41,714 nt of DNA from CAVQTK01 sp963716455 (GTDB taxonomy: Bacteria; Pseudomonadota; Gammaproteobacteria; Coxiellales; Coxiellaceae): assembly GCA_963716455.1 (NCBI GenBank), contig CAVQTK010000015.1, forward strand, positions 1 through 41,714. Direction: 5' to 3'. The translations under genes and the position numbers were made by a program. Positions 1 through 8,994 of this stretch are shown here, piece after piece (position 1 is the stretch's first letter; each line of letters starts with the position of its first letter). Below the pieces are notes generated by a model that saw only the letters and a program-made list of their open reading frames with translations, did no database searches and was not told the DNA's origin.

Positions 1-1028
1 TTAGTAAGTTCTACCGCTTTTTCCATATAATTCGGAGCATAAAACCGTCGGGAAGCCCCTTCGATGGCCTTAACGGCAATATCTTGGACTTGAGCCCCCG
101 CTTGGTTATTTTTTTCGGTCAACTCTTTGATATGCTGCACTTGTTGATTAATTTTTGTCTCTAAAGCAGAAATCGTTTGTTGATACAATCGGCGCTCACC
201 CTCCACTTCTTTCTGGGCTAATCTGACTTCATAGTCATATTTCCATTGCAGATGCTCTGTGACCGTTTTTTCGGTAGCTTCGATTGCTTGTTGCAACTGT
301 GCCGGAAACGCTTCTACTTGGGCCTTTAGGCGGCTTAGTTCTTCCTCCTTCGCTGCTAGCCGGGCCTCTCTTTCAGCCCATTGCTGCTCTAGCTGTGCTT
401 TCTCATCCATTAACTGTTTTTCTAATGTATGCTTTTGGCTTTTATATAGATCTTGTTCTTTTTTTCTCTCCAGATCTCGTTTGTAATGGTATTCTTCTTC
501 CTCACGATGCCGCAGTTTTTTTTGTTGCGCCTCTTGCTCCTTCCAGGTCGTTATCGTATCTTCTTGTTCTTGCTTCCAGGCACTGCGTTTCTGTATCATT
601 TCTTGATCAAACGTATGCCGCTTTTCACGCATCTCTTCTTCGAATGCCTCTTTCTTTTCTTTCTGCGTATGAAGTAGAATACCTAGAGTCTCGGTATTTA
701 CTTTTATTTCATGTAAGGCTTCTATCTCCTGGCTTTGCCAAGCAATGGCTTGTTGTAAGGTCGCTAGTTTTTTGTGTTCATTCAACAATTGATTCTCTAG
801 CTCTTCCAGGGATTTAACAAGCGAGAGTTTTAAGCTCGCCAATTCTTGGACAATATCATCGGTTGTCTGCGATAAAACGTTTCCCAGAATGGTCTGTTTT
901 TCTTGCTCGCGTTTGACCTCTTGTCGACTGGCTTTTTTTAAGGTCTTGAGTTGCTGTAGCGTCTCCTGATAAGCATCCAAAATTTCATTTTTAGTGCTCT
1001 TTGCATTGATCTCAACATTCTTAGTCAT
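1..1028 (-). CDS. Long coiled-coil protein, N-terminal part (runs off left edge)
   Basis: Reading the minus strand from ATG at 1028 gives an uninterrupted frame of 342 codons to the window edge, where the last two bases leave an incomplete codon. The start follows a strong ribosome site (GGAGAGGTGAGG). The product begins MTKNVEINAKSTKNEI and is almost entirely Glu, Lys, Gln, Arg, Leu and Ala with no glycine-rich or hydrophobic stretch. Heptad-like runs rich in KE and EE cover residues of about 15 to 320, so a long rod-like coiled coil is expected. There is no signal peptide and no recognisable enzyme motif in the visible part. Long coiled-coil proteins of unknown function are common among effectors and structural proteins of Legionellales, but assignment to either class would be a guess. 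The C-terminus lies outside the window. Confidence 0.85.
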   Translation of the reverse strand, partial: MTKNVEINAKSTKNEILDAYQETLQQLKTLKKASRQEVKREQEKQTILGNVLSQTTDDIVQELASLKLSLVKSLEELENQLLNEHKKLATLQQAIAWQSQEIEALHEIKVNTETLGILLHTQKEKKEAFEEEMREKRHTFDQEMIQKRSAWKQEQEDTITTWKEQEAQQKKLRHREEEEYHYKRDLERKKEQDLYKSQKHTLEKQLMDEKAQLEQQWAEREARLAAKEEELSRLKAQVEAFPAQLQQAIEATEKTVTEHLQWKYDYEVRLAQKEVEGERRLYQQTISALETKINQQVQHIKELTEKNNQAGAQVQDIAVKAIEGASRRFYAPNYMEKAVELT

Positions 1029-1076
1029 AGGCCTCACCTCTCCTTGTGGTTATGAATAGTCCTTGTTATGATACCC

Positions 1077-1180
1077 TGATCTGACAATTCCTGTCACTAT
1101 GACATGAAGTAATCGAATGAAGCGGGGGTCAGACACTTGAACTTGTCACTTACCAGTGACTGGCCCTCTGAGCCTCTCTT
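1077..1180. repeat. Intergenic palindromic remnant
   Basis: Between the coiled-coil gene and the helicase is a stretch with the phrase GGGGGTCAGACACTTGAAC followed by a small perfect hairpin, GTCACT-TACC-AGTGAC. The first phrase resembles the outer part of REP-like sequences that accompany IS200/RAYT-type elements, from memory only. It may be a repeat remnant or act as a weak terminator. Confidence 0.3.
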
Positions 1181-2343
1181 AGCCCCTATCAGAAACTTTA
1201 GTTCTTCTGCTGCGAAAAGAAAATTTTCGTGCGCGAGGAGAGGCATAATGAGGTTTTGCCTTCCCTGGGTTCAGTAAGTTGTCGATAGCTTGCCATTTAA
1301 TCCTGTCTTTAGGAATCACGAAGGAAATGGCGCTACCTTCTCGACCAGCACGTGCTGTTCGTCCAATTCGGTGGACGTAATCTTCAGGACATTGCGCTAC
1401 ATCATAGTTGATCACATGTTCAATATGAGGAATATCTAAACCGCGAGCAGCAACATCAGTAGCGACCATAATTCGATAATTTTTATTACGAAAAGATTTA
1501 ATCACTTGGTCACGTTGCCGTTGTCTAAGATCGCCATGAATAGCATTGGCTTCATGACCATCGCGGAAAAGTTTTTCTGCTAATGTGTCTGCACCCCGTT
1601 TGGTATTCACAAACACAATGACTGATCCGCTGCGTTGATCTAATTCATTAAGTAAATTGGAATATTTTCGGATCGGAGATATGAACGGTCTTTTGTTTAA
1701 TGTTGATAATGGGTGTGCCAGTAGGCCCAACTGAAATTTTTTCCGGATTACGTAAATATTTTTGACAGCGTTGCACAATTTGCTGGGGTAAAGTAGCGGA
1801 AAACATCAGGGTTTGTCTAGATTGGGGTATATAACGAATGATTTCATCTAGTTGAATACCAAATCCCATATCGAGCATACGATCCGTTTCATCTAATACC
1901 AAAAACTGTGTGTCTTTCAAGATTAAACTACCGCGTTTTAAATGATCGTTGATACGTCCCGGTGTTCCGACAATGAGTCGAAGTCCCGCCCTAAGTTGCC
2001 GAAATTGCGGTCCCATCGGTTCACCTCCAATGAGTAAAGCCGAAGTAATTTGTCTATTCGTTCCAAGTAATTTGCGTAATACTTCAATAATTTGAGTAGC
2101 GAGCTCACGTGTGGGAGTGAGTACTAGAGCCATTCCATGTGTAGAATTCATCAAGTGCGCAATCAAAGGAATACCAAAGGCAGCCGTTTTACCCGTGCCG
2201 GTTTGCGCTGAGCCTAAAATATCCCGTCCAGCTAATGCCAGAGGAATAGTTTGCATTTGTATCGGAGTTGGGGTGTTGTACCGCATCTTATTTAAAGAAG
2301 CTAACAGGGGTTCGGGAAGATCGATATTTAAAAAATTTTGCAT
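1179..2343 (-). pseudogene. DEAD-box ATP-dependent RNA helicase, single frameshift
   Basis: The N-terminal frame (from 2343) carries helicase domain 1: Q-motif TPIQMQ, motif I AQTGTGKT, PTRELATQI, motif II DETD (the usual DEAD has Thr at the third position) and SATLP. The C-terminal frame (to 1179) carries domain 2: HGDLRQRQRDQVI, VATDVAARGLDIP and HRIGRTARAG, then a short basic tail. The two frames meet near 1665-1675, where a run of four A in the coding strand appears to hold one extra base; with three A the protein reads ISDPKYSNLL and is continuous, about 388 residues, normal for RhlE-type helicases. It would unwind structured RNA, for example in ribosome assembly or cold adaptation. All motifs are otherwise intact, so a sequencing error or slippage is as likely as true loss. 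Confidence 0.85.
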
Positions 2344-2469
2344 ATAGTCCTATAAGTTTTAAAAAAAATTAAGTGCAAATTCATTGGCCGAGTTAATTAC
2401 GGTTGGAGAATAGCGACTTTGTTGGTGGCAGGAATTAAGTTGGGTTGATCTTTCTTTACCCTGCATTAG

Positions 2470-2620
2470 ATTTCTTGTAAAACCTTTGTCTTTTGGACTA
2501 CTGCGGCGTGTTGTATTACTTTCTCGGTGCTCATTTACTTGCATGTAAACTCCGCTCCTCGAAAACAACACGCTTTGCATGAGCCCAAAATATTGGGTTT
2601 TCCAAGAAGTCTATTGCTCA
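2470..2620. repeat. Dispersed intergenic repeat, one near-full copy and one partial inverted copy
   Basis: The minus strand of about 2475-2560 contains GCGGAGTTTACATGCAAGTA followed further on by CGCAGTAGTCCAAAAGAC and AAGGTTTTACAAGAAATCTA. The plus strand at 2583-2615 holds only the 3' part, CAAAATATTGGGTTTTCC then AAGAAGTCTATT. Related copies lie at about 4862-4895 and 7063-7125, with a fragment near 7288-7312. The short open frame 2359-2580 is a translation of this repeat plus flank and is not annotated as a gene. Confidence 0.7.
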
Positions 2621-2710
2621 CATTAGCAGAATTTAATTCAAAAAGCCAGCTATATTCAAATGGATGAGAAAATTTCTACGCAGCGGCAACCAAATTTTTG
2701 CCAACGCTTG

Positions 2711-4786
2711 TTAAGTCTTAAGCTTTTCTGCCGTCAAGTTACAGTCATTAAATTTATTTTCTTCCATGGGATTTAATTTATATAATATGCGTAATATCTC
2801 AGCAACACTCCAAGCTTGCGCAAAACATCCACGTCCCAGATAAGGTTCTGTTGCATCAAAAATTTCGCTAATAGTCCCTAAGCAAAGAGATTTTAAATGA
2901 TGCATAGCTCCGTCTAAAAATAAACGCGGATTAGAAAAATCATTAGGATATACTTTTAACCAAGCATCAACAAAAGGACCCAGCAACCACGGCCAAACAG
3001 TTCCTTGGTGATAAGCAGCATCACGAGAACGCAAATCACCATCGTAAGTTGCTTTATAATCACGATGTCTTGCAGTTAAAGTTCTCAAGCCGACTGGAGT
3101 TAAAAGTTGATTACGCGTAATGGTTAAAACGGGTTCCCAGTATTTGGGATCCAATACGGGATAGGTTAAAGATATGGAAAAAATTTGATTAGGCCTAAGG
3201 GCATCGTCATTACCCCCTTCTTCAGAATCTATTACATCGTATAAATAATTACCTTCAGAATACCAAAATTTTTGATTAAATGAATCATAACAGGTTTGCG
3301 CTAATTGAGTATAAGTTGGATCATGAGTCCATTTTTCCATTAGTTTTAAAGCATTATACCAAAGCGCATTAATTTCTACGGCTTTACCCCGCCGCGGAGT
3401 TACTACCCAATCTCCTACCTTTGCATCCATCCAAGTTAGTTGTAAACCTTCAGCACTTTGTAATAGCAAGCCATCACTATCGACTTTAATACCAAAAGAA
3501 GTACCCTTAACATGCAAATTTATAATGTTCTTAAAAACTGGCAGCATTAAATCAAGGATGTGAGTATCATTTGTGTATTCAATATATTTATTTGTAGCAT
3601 GAAAAAACCATAAAGTTGCATCAGCGGTATTATATTTCGCTTTATTTTCTGTATCGGGAAACATATTAGGAATTAAACCCTCTTTTACATAGTAGGCAAA
3701 AGTACGCAATGTAGAATAAGCTAACGAACTTCTACCCGTACATAATAATAATCCTTCCAACGAAATCATGGTGTCTCGACCCCAATCGGTGAACCAAGGA
3801 TAACCCGCAATGATTGAGATAGGTTCTTCTCCAGAAGCTTGTAGTCTCACTATATCTCTATAGCGAGTAATTGGGGAGAAAATAAATTGATCTGCTGCTA
3901 AAGTTAACTTCTGCATAATGATGATGATTTCACTTTTTTCATTTATTGGATTTTTATGCAATAGCCCGGCTGTTTTAAGCACATTTTTCCGTCTTAATTC
4001 TTCAGCATACCAAGCATCTCGAGTGTTTAAAACCTCTAGAGTTTCCCAATTTTCAGCAGAAGCAACCAAAGTCATTTCTTTGCCCAATTCTAATGGGATA
4101 ACAAAATATCCTAAGCTTATTAAATTACCTATTGATTCTAATCCACGTTGCTCCTCTATTTCATAATAAATATTTTCTATGGTATTTCGTTCATAGATAA
4201 AAGAACCACGTGAGGATATATAAACTTTTAGTGGTGGATAATTGCCACAATTAATTTGATAATGCGAATCATGCGAGTCGATTGAATATATCTCCTCCGG
4301 CGATTTAAAGTTAACAGGGTTTTCAATATGACGCATATTAAAAAATGGGCAAAGTTTCAATTTTACCGGTAATGATCCAGAGATTAATTTATAAGTAATA
4401 TGCAAAGAATTCTGTCGATGAACTAAGTGTATTCTTTTTTCTAAAATTATCTCACCAATTTTATAATGCCAAATTGGAACACCATCTAGAAGCTTAAAAT
4501 TAGTGAGATAAATATCTGGAACAGGATCCTTTTTACTTTTTCTTAGAAAGGAAATTTTTTTCTCATCAGAAGAATTTAAAAGAATAGTTTCATCCAAAAA
4601 ATTAAACATAATTGTACGCCCAAACGGCGCATGTAAGGCTGAAACAAGTAACCCATGATATTTTCTCGTTAGAGTTCCTGATATAGTCCCGCAGGCGAAT
4701 CCACCTAGCCCATTAGTAACCAACCATTCTTTGAAAAGTAAGCATTGTGGATCTAAATTTTCGATTTGCATGGTAGTATGTGTCAT
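2711..4786 (-). CDS. Glycogen debranching enzyme (amylo-alpha-1,6-glucosidase family)
   Basis: A 691-residue cytoplasmic glucan-debranching protein. The N-terminal domain (about 10-240) has the family signature EWLVTNGLGGFACGT and TRKYHGLLVSA, typical of the bacterial/archaeal GDE N-terminal region. The C-terminal (alpha/alpha)6 catalytic domain (about 290-670) shows GYPWFTDWGRDTMIS (328-342), TADATLWF, TWMDAK (451-456), HQGTVWPW (593-600) and SEIFDA (640-645), where the acidic catalytic residues of this glucosidase family are expected. It should hydrolyse alpha-1,6 branch residues of glycogen-like glucans. The start is preceded by AAGGAT. It is divergent from the TreZ-type gene at 5211, suggesting a small glycogen/trehalose locus, although no glgA, glgC, glgB or treY is visible here. 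Confidence 0.9.
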   Translation of the reverse strand: MTHTTMQIENLDPQCLLFKEWLVTNGLGGFACGTISGTLTRKYHGLLVSALHAPFGRTIMFNFLDETILLNSSDEKKISFLRKSKKDPVPDIYLTNFKLLDGVPIWHYKIGEIILEKRIHLVHRQNSLHITYKLISGSLPVKLKLCPFFNMRHIENPVNFKSPEEIYSIDSHDSHYQINCGNYPPLKVYISSRGSFIYERNTIENIYYEIEEQRGLESIGNLISLGYFVIPLELGKEMTLVASAENWETLEVLNTRDAWYAEELRRKNVLKTAGLLHKNPINEKSEIIIIMQKLTLAADQFIFSPITRYRDIVRLQASGEEPISIIAGYPWFTDWGRDTMISLEGLLLCTGRSSLAYSTLRTFAYYVKEGLIPNMFPDTENKAKYNTADATLWFFHATNKYIEYTNDTHILDLMLPVFKNIINLHVKGTSFGIKVDSDGLLLQSAEGLQLTWMDAKVGDWVVTPRRGKAVEINALWYNALKLMEKWTHDPTYTQLAQTCYDSFNQKFWYSEGNYLYDVIDSEEGGNDDALRPNQIFSISLTYPVLDPKYWEPVLTITRNQLLTPVGLRTLTARHRDYKATYDGDLRSRDAAYHQGTVWPWLLGPFVDAWLKVYPNDFSNPRLFLDGAMHHLKSLCLGTISEIFDATEPYLGRGCFAQAWSVAEILRILYKLNPMEENKFNDCNLTAEKLKT

Positions 4787-4854
4787 CGGCTTATCCTTAT
4801 AAATTTGCCAAACGAAACCCCTTTATTTCGTAAGTGAGGAAATATTACTCACAA

Positions 4855-4895
4855 GAATTTGACCAAAATACTGGGTTTGAAAAGAAGTCTATTAT
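4855..4895 (+). repeat. Partial copy of the KDKGF-type intergenic repeat
   Basis: CCAAAATACTGGGTTTGAAA followed by AGAAGTCTATT is clearly related to the copies at 2583-2615 and 7090-7123. It sits in the divergent spacer between the debranching enzyme and treZ. Just upstream, GTGAG and CTCAC (about 4833-4852) can pair as a small stem. Confidence 0.6.
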
Positions 4896-5005
4896 TAATT
4901 TTATGATATTTTTTATAATTTACTTAACTACATTTGAAAATTATTTGTTGTTTTACAAAGAAGGCTAATATAATTATTTCTGTTAGGTAAGTTTAAGGGA
5001 TAGTT

Positions 5006-5191
5006 ATGAACATAATTCGATTGTTTATACAGATTGATGTATCAACAGCTAGATTAAAAAATACTCAAATTTTATCTTCCCCAAAGTTTGCACAAAATAT
5101 AACTATTTTGTTTAAACTTACTAAAAATTTAGTACTCAAAAAACTCAAATTGATAGCTTCTACAAATCAAGCTAACAGTATTTATAATTGA
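5006..5191 (+). CDS. Possible small hypothetical protein upstream of treZ
   Basis: A 61-codon open frame starts at ATG 5006 behind an AAGGGAT ribosome-site-like sequence and stops 19 bases before the treZ start. The product is basic and rich in Leu, Ile, Asn and Lys, matching no family I know. It lies in the treZ leader, so it could be a leader peptide or just chance in AT-rich DNA. Nothing in the composition separates these two readings. Confidence 0.3.
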   Translation: MNIIRLFIQIDVSTARLKNTQILSSPKFAQNITILFKLTKNLVLKKLKLIASTNQANSIYN

Positions 5192-5210
5192 AATTGAAGA
5201 TATTTGAAGC

Positions 5211-7043
5211 ATGATAAATATGGAAAAATTGCCCATATCTCTAGGCGCATTACATTCAAAAAAAAATGATTTTTGCAATTTTTTAGTTTGGACACCTCTA
5301 GCTGAGAAATTATGGTTGGAAATTATCCATAATGAAACATCTTCTGAACTATTTCCCATGGAGAAAAGTACTGACGGATATTTTTCCATAGAATTGTCGA
5401 ATATGAATCCAGGTACAAAATATTTTTATCACTTTGATCAGTTAAATAGAAGACCCGATCCCGCTTCTCGCTATCAACCCTTGGGAGTTTTTGGCCCTTC
5501 TGAAGTGACAGAACAAGAATTCCCCTGGACAGATCAATTATGGCAGGGGATAAGATTGCAAGATTATGTTATTTATGAACTTCACGTAGGCCTCTATACA
5601 GCCGAAGGAACTTTTACTGCAGTCATATCCCATCTGGATGAGCTCAAGTCACTAGGCATAACCGCGATAGAATTAATGCCTATTGCACAATTCTCTGGAC
5701 GACACAATTGGGGTTATGATGCAGTTTTTCCTTTCGCCGTGCACAACACTTATGGTGGTCCGAATAAATTACGTGAATTTGTGGATGCCTGCCACCAAAG
5801 AGGCATAGCTGTAATCTTGGATGTTATTTATAATCATTTAGGTCCAGAAGGCAATTATTTTGATAACTTCGGCTACTATTACACAAATAAATATAAAACC
5901 CCTTGGGGAAAAGCATTTAACTTAGATGGCGCCTACAGCAATCATGTAAGGCGTTATTTAATTGAAAATGCCTTACACTGGATGGCAGAATATCATATTG
6001 ATGGCTTACGCCTTGATGCTATACAAGAAATTTATGATAAATCTGCCTATCATTTTTTAGAAGAATTAACAGATGCTTGTGATAATTTAAGTAATCTATT
6101 AAACAAACATTTTCATTTAATTGCAGAAAGTAATTTAAACAACATAAAAATTATAAAACCTAAAGCTGCTGGAGGTTTTGGCTTGCATGCACAATGGAAT
6201 GATGAATTTCACCATTCTTTGCATTCGTTGATAACAAATGAACGAAATGGATATTATGAAGATTTCGGAGAATTAACCCACTTAGCGAAAGCTTATGAGC
6301 AAGGCTTTGTATATTCTGGGCAATATTCTCCCTTTAAAAAATGTCATTTTGGACTCTCCTCTGCATCTATTCCACCTTACCAGCTAGTAGTTTTTGCTCA
6401 AAACCATGATCAGGTAGGCAATCATTATTATGGAGAACGCTTTACTACCAATTTAACACTACAACAGCTCAAGTTAATTGCAGCAACTTTTATTCTATCT
6501 CCATACATACCACTTATTTTCATGGGTGAAGAATATGCTGAAATTACTCCTTTTTATTTTTTCACAGATTTTCAAGATAAGAATCTAATTGCTGCGGTAC
6601 AGAAAGGCAGAATGGAAGAATTTCTTGAAATTGGATTAAAAAACTTTTGCTGCTCCACTCAAGATGAATCTACATTTAAAAAATGTAAGCTGAATCATAA
6701 TCTAAAATATCAAGCAGAAAACCAGGAATTGTGGGAATTTTACAAAATTTTATTACAGTTACGCAAACATAATCCTGTCTTAGCCAATTTAAGTAAAGAA
6801 GGAATGTTAGTATGGACTAACGATAAGCTAAAAATTTTGCTAGTCAAAAGAATTTTAGATAAGCAAGAATGTTTACAAATTTTTAATTTCAATTTTGAAA
6901 TCTCAAGTCTCCAGAAATTTATACCCGCTGGAAATTGGCAAGAAATTTTATCGACATCTGACCAAGAGAAACAAGCGATTATTACTGATGATACTGTTTT
7001 AAAACTCGCACCTTTTAGTTTTATGTTACTCCAAAAAATCTAG
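5211..7043 (+). CDS. treZ: Malto-oligosyltrehalose trehalohydrolase (GH13)
   Basis: A 610-residue GH13 enzyme. It has an N-terminal E-set domain (about 5-100) ending in RPDPASRYQP, a typical TreZ phrase, then a TIM barrel with YELHVGLYTAEGTF, ELMPIAQF, DVIYNHLGPEGNYF, DGLRLDAI (Asp269, nucleophile), LIAESNLN (Glu306, acid/base) and FAQNHDQVGN (Asp400). The C-terminal beta domain is short. TreZ releases trehalose from maltooligosyl trehalose, which is normally made by TreY. TreY is not in this window, so the pathway must be completed elsewhere or the enzyme acts on other glucans. A GlgB or isoamylase identity is less likely because of the TreZ-type N-terminus. An alternative start is the Met at 5220; neither has a convincing ribosome site. 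Confidence 0.88.
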   Translation: MINMEKLPISLGALHSKKNDFCNFLVWTPLAEKLWLEIIHNETSSELFPMEKSTDGYFSIELSNMNPGTKYFYHFDQLNRRPDPASRYQPLGVFGPSEVTEQEFPWTDQLWQGIRLQDYVIYELHVGLYTAEGTFTAVISHLDELKSLGITAIELMPIAQFSGRHNWGYDAVFPFAVHNTYGGPNKLREFVDACHQRGIAVILDVIYNHLGPEGNYFDNFGYYYTNKYKTPWGKAFNLDGAYSNHVRRYLIENALHWMAEYHIDGLRLDAIQEIYDKSAYHFLEELTDACDNLSNLLNKHFHLIAESNLNNIKIIKPKAAGGFGLHAQWNDEFHHSLHSLITNERNGYYEDFGELTHLAKAYEQGFVYSGQYSPFKKCHFGLSSASIPPYQLVVFAQNHDQVGNHYYGERFTTNLTLQQLKLIAATFILSPYIPLIFMGEEYAEITPFYFFTDFQDKNLIAAVQKGRMEEFLEIGLKNFCCSTQDESTFKKCKLNHNLKYQAENQELWEFYKILLQLRKHNPVLANLSKEGMLVWTNDKLKILLVKRILDKQECLQIFNFNFEISSLQKFIPAGNWQEILSTSDQEKQAIITDDTVLKLAPFSFMLLQKI

Positions 7044-7062
7044 CACCGCTGGTAAATTCAGA

Positions 7063-7125
7063 CCTGCGGAGTTTACACGCGAGTAAATGGGCCTCAAAAG
7101 ACGAAGGTTTTGCAAGAAGTCTATT
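7063..7125 (+). repeat. Copy of the KDKGF-type intergenic repeat (middle deleted)
   Basis: Contains GCGGAGTTTACACGCGAGTA at its 5' side and CAAAAGACGAAGGTTTTGCA then AGAAGTCTATT at its 3' side. Compared with the copy around 2480-2560 the middle segment is missing. It directly follows the treZ stop. Confidence 0.65.
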
Positions 7126-7372
7126 TTCTGTACTCCGGTTGTAGTCCTAACCTATTTTTTAGGTATTTCTCATTCCAAAACTTATTATTTTTTTCGTCTG
7201 CAGGTATGGTCGTATTCGCAAAAATTATTAGGAAGCTGCTTTATTAACTGGTAACATGGTTTGATACGATGAATTTTTTGGTCTCATGCAAACACAACGC
7301 AGCAGTAGACCAAAATTAGCTCCATTAGTACGTTATTCTTTTCAAGATCTTTGGGGATCAATCGGAGAATTT

Positions 7373-8032
7373 TTGAATAAGATTATAAAAGTTTTACTAG
7401 TAGATGATCACGCTTTAGTGAGAAAGAGTCTACAACAGATCTTATTGAATACTAAAGATATTCAGGTTATTAATGAGGCTAGCACAGGTGAAGAGGCTGT
7501 GCAGCAGATACATATCTCTAAACCTGACATTGTAATTTTAGATTTGCAGCTTCCAGACTTCTCCGGTTTAGATGTTACTCAAACCATATCCAATTTAAAC
7601 GATCAAATTAAAATCATAATCGTATCCTCTATAACACATGACTATTCTTTGTTTCGCTTGCTCGAGGCGGGGGCACACGGTTATCTACCTAAAACAACTA
7701 CACCTGAAGAGCTGGTATATACCATCCGAGCAGTCCATTCAGGACAAAAAGTGATCAGCCCTCAACTTGCTAAACGTTTAGCTCTAACCAAAACTTTTTT
7801 TTCCTCAGAAAATATTTTTGGTCAGTTGTCAGAGAGAGAAAAAGAAGTTATGCAAGAAGTAATTCGTGGCCTTCCCGTAGCAGAAATTGCAGAGAAATTA
7901 AAAATCGATCATAAAACTGTACATAGCTATCGTAATCGAATTTTTGAAAAACTTAATGTAAAGGGTAGTTTGGCACTGACTTTATTTGCCCTGCAGCATG
8001 GAATAATCACTTTTAATACCCTAGAAAAATGA
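7373..8032 (+). CDS. NarL/FixJ-family response regulator (UvrY/GacA/LetA-like)
   Basis: The product has a receiver domain (residues 4-120) and a C-terminal LuxR-type helix-turn-helix (about 150-215). From the proposed start, the acidic pocket is Asp11-Asp12, the phosphoacceptor is Asp57 in VILDLQLP, followed by a Ser in IIVSS and Lys in YLPK. The HTH reads LSEREKEVMQEV..GLPVAEIAEKL..DHKTVHSYRNRI. The frame is open upstream to ATG 7286, but that extension begins in a fragment of the dispersed repeat. TTG at 7373 has GGAG five bases upstream and yields 219 residues, the length expected for UvrY-type regulators (about 218), so I prefer it. It would act as a DNA-binding regulator phosphorylated by a sensor kinase encoded elsewhere. 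Which of the UvrY-like paralogues it is cannot be decided here. Confidence 0.88.
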   Translation: MNKIIKVLLVDDHALVRKSLQQILLNTKDIQVINEASTGEEAVQQIHISKPDIVILDLQLPDFSGLDVTQTISNLNDQIKIIIVSSITHDYSLFRLLEAGAHGYLPKTTTPEELVYTIRAVHSGQKVISPQLAKRLALTKTFFSSENIFGQLSEREKEVMQEVIRGLPVAEIAEKLKIDHKTVHSYRNRIFEKLNVKGSLALTLFALQHGIITFNTLEK

Positions 8033-8475
8033 GTAAACAAAGCCCTCTAAACGAATTTGCAATTTATTTGCTGCGGCTTGTCGCGGGAATCTAAAAAACT
8101 TTTCTTTGTAAGCAATTTATATAAAATTAATTAAGATATTCCTAAAAATCATGAAGGAAATTTCTTACTAAATGCAACAAAAATTTTTTAAGCAATTGAA
8201 TTTAAATATTAAATTTTTAAAATTATTTTTATAACCGGAAAGATAATTCTATTCTTCACAAAATAGTGTCTGATTTCTGTTAATTTAGCGTCTCATAAGA
8301 AAAAAAAGAGGTTTCAGGGACGAATCATGGATGAAAATTCAAGGACGAATTTTGGCTAAGGATGGCCGTCTTTCCTTCCCCAATGGAACAATTACCGTAA
8401 GCGTTCACGAGACCTAATTTGCCAACGCAGAAAGGGGGCTTTCCCTTCTACCCCGTGAACAGCTACCAATTACCA
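8033..8475. other. Gene-free spacer with repeat fragments
   Basis: This 443-base spacer has no convincing gene. It holds GCTGCGGCTTGTCGCGGG (about 8069-8086), related to the palindrome at 33787-33809. After an AT-rich stretch comes a GC-richer block (8310-8470) with two similar phrases, AGGGACGAATCATGG and AAGGACGAATTTTGG. It also has an inverted pair GTTCACG (8402 region) and CGTGAAC (8453 region), and a stem GAAAG-GGGG-CTTTC. Its end, CTACCCCGTGAACAG, recurs at about 24910. The block looks like repeat debris downstream of two convergent genes. Confidence 0.5.
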
Positions 8476-8970
8476 TCATAAACTATCGAATTTTTCACTA
8501 GTTAAACGATATACAGTCCATTCATCCATAGGTTTTGCACCTATGCGTTGGTAAAATTCGATTGCCGTTTTATTCCAATTTAAAACCCACCACTCTAAGC
8601 GACCACATTTTCTGCTTTTAGCTAATTTAGCTAAATATGCTAACATTTTTTGACCAATTCCTCTGCCACGAAAAGCGGGTCTAACAAATAAGTCCTCTAA
8701 ATAAATTCCGGGACGACCTAAAAAAGTTGAAAAATTATGAAAAAATAATGCAATGCTTACTGGCTGTTCATCTATATAACCAATAATTACCTCTGCATGA
8801 GCTTTTTCTCCAAACAAGGTTTCTTGCAAGATCGCTTCGGTGGCGACGACTTCATGCAATAATTTTTCATATTCAGCTAATTCTTTTATAAAAGATAAGA
8901 TTAAAGGAACATCATTAATCGTAGCACATTTAATTTCCAAAGAATTTTTCTCTTGAACCGGATCATTCAT
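8476..8970 (-). CDS. GNAT-family N-acetyltransferase (diamine acetyltransferase-like)
   Basis: A single GNAT domain of 164-168 residues. The acetyl-CoA pyrophosphate loop is RGRGIGQKMLAYLA, preceded by the beta-4 strand IYLEDLFVRPAFRG. The C-terminal part WWVLNWNKTAIEFYQRIGA is characteristic of the spermidine/spermine and thialysine acetyltransferase branch. It probably acetylates a small amine in the cytoplasm; the substrate is not determinable from sequence. The first ATG is at 8982, 12 bases after the stop of the giant membrane protein gene. An internal ATG at 8970 follows GGTGG and gives the usual family length, so I place the start there. The spacing suggests cotranscription with 14644-8995. 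Confidence 0.85.
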   Translation of the reverse strand: MNDPVQEKNSLEIKCATINDVPLILSFIKELAEYEKLLHEVVATEAILQETLFGEKAHAEVIIGYIDEQPVSIALFFHNFSTFLGRPGIYLEDLFVRPAFRGRGIGQKMLAYLAKLAKSRKCGRLEWWVLNWNKTAIEFYQRIGAKPMDEWTVYRLTSEKFDSL

Positions 8971-8994
8971 AAAGACCACCATAAATGTTTATAG

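Noticed and set aside
284..817. 177-codon open frame on the plus strand
   Set aside because: It is antisense to the long coiled-coil gene, whose composition and ribosome site are far more gene-like.
2359..2580. 73-codon open frame on the minus strand
   Set aside because: Most of it is a translation of the dispersed intergenic repeat; it has no convincing independent support as a gene.
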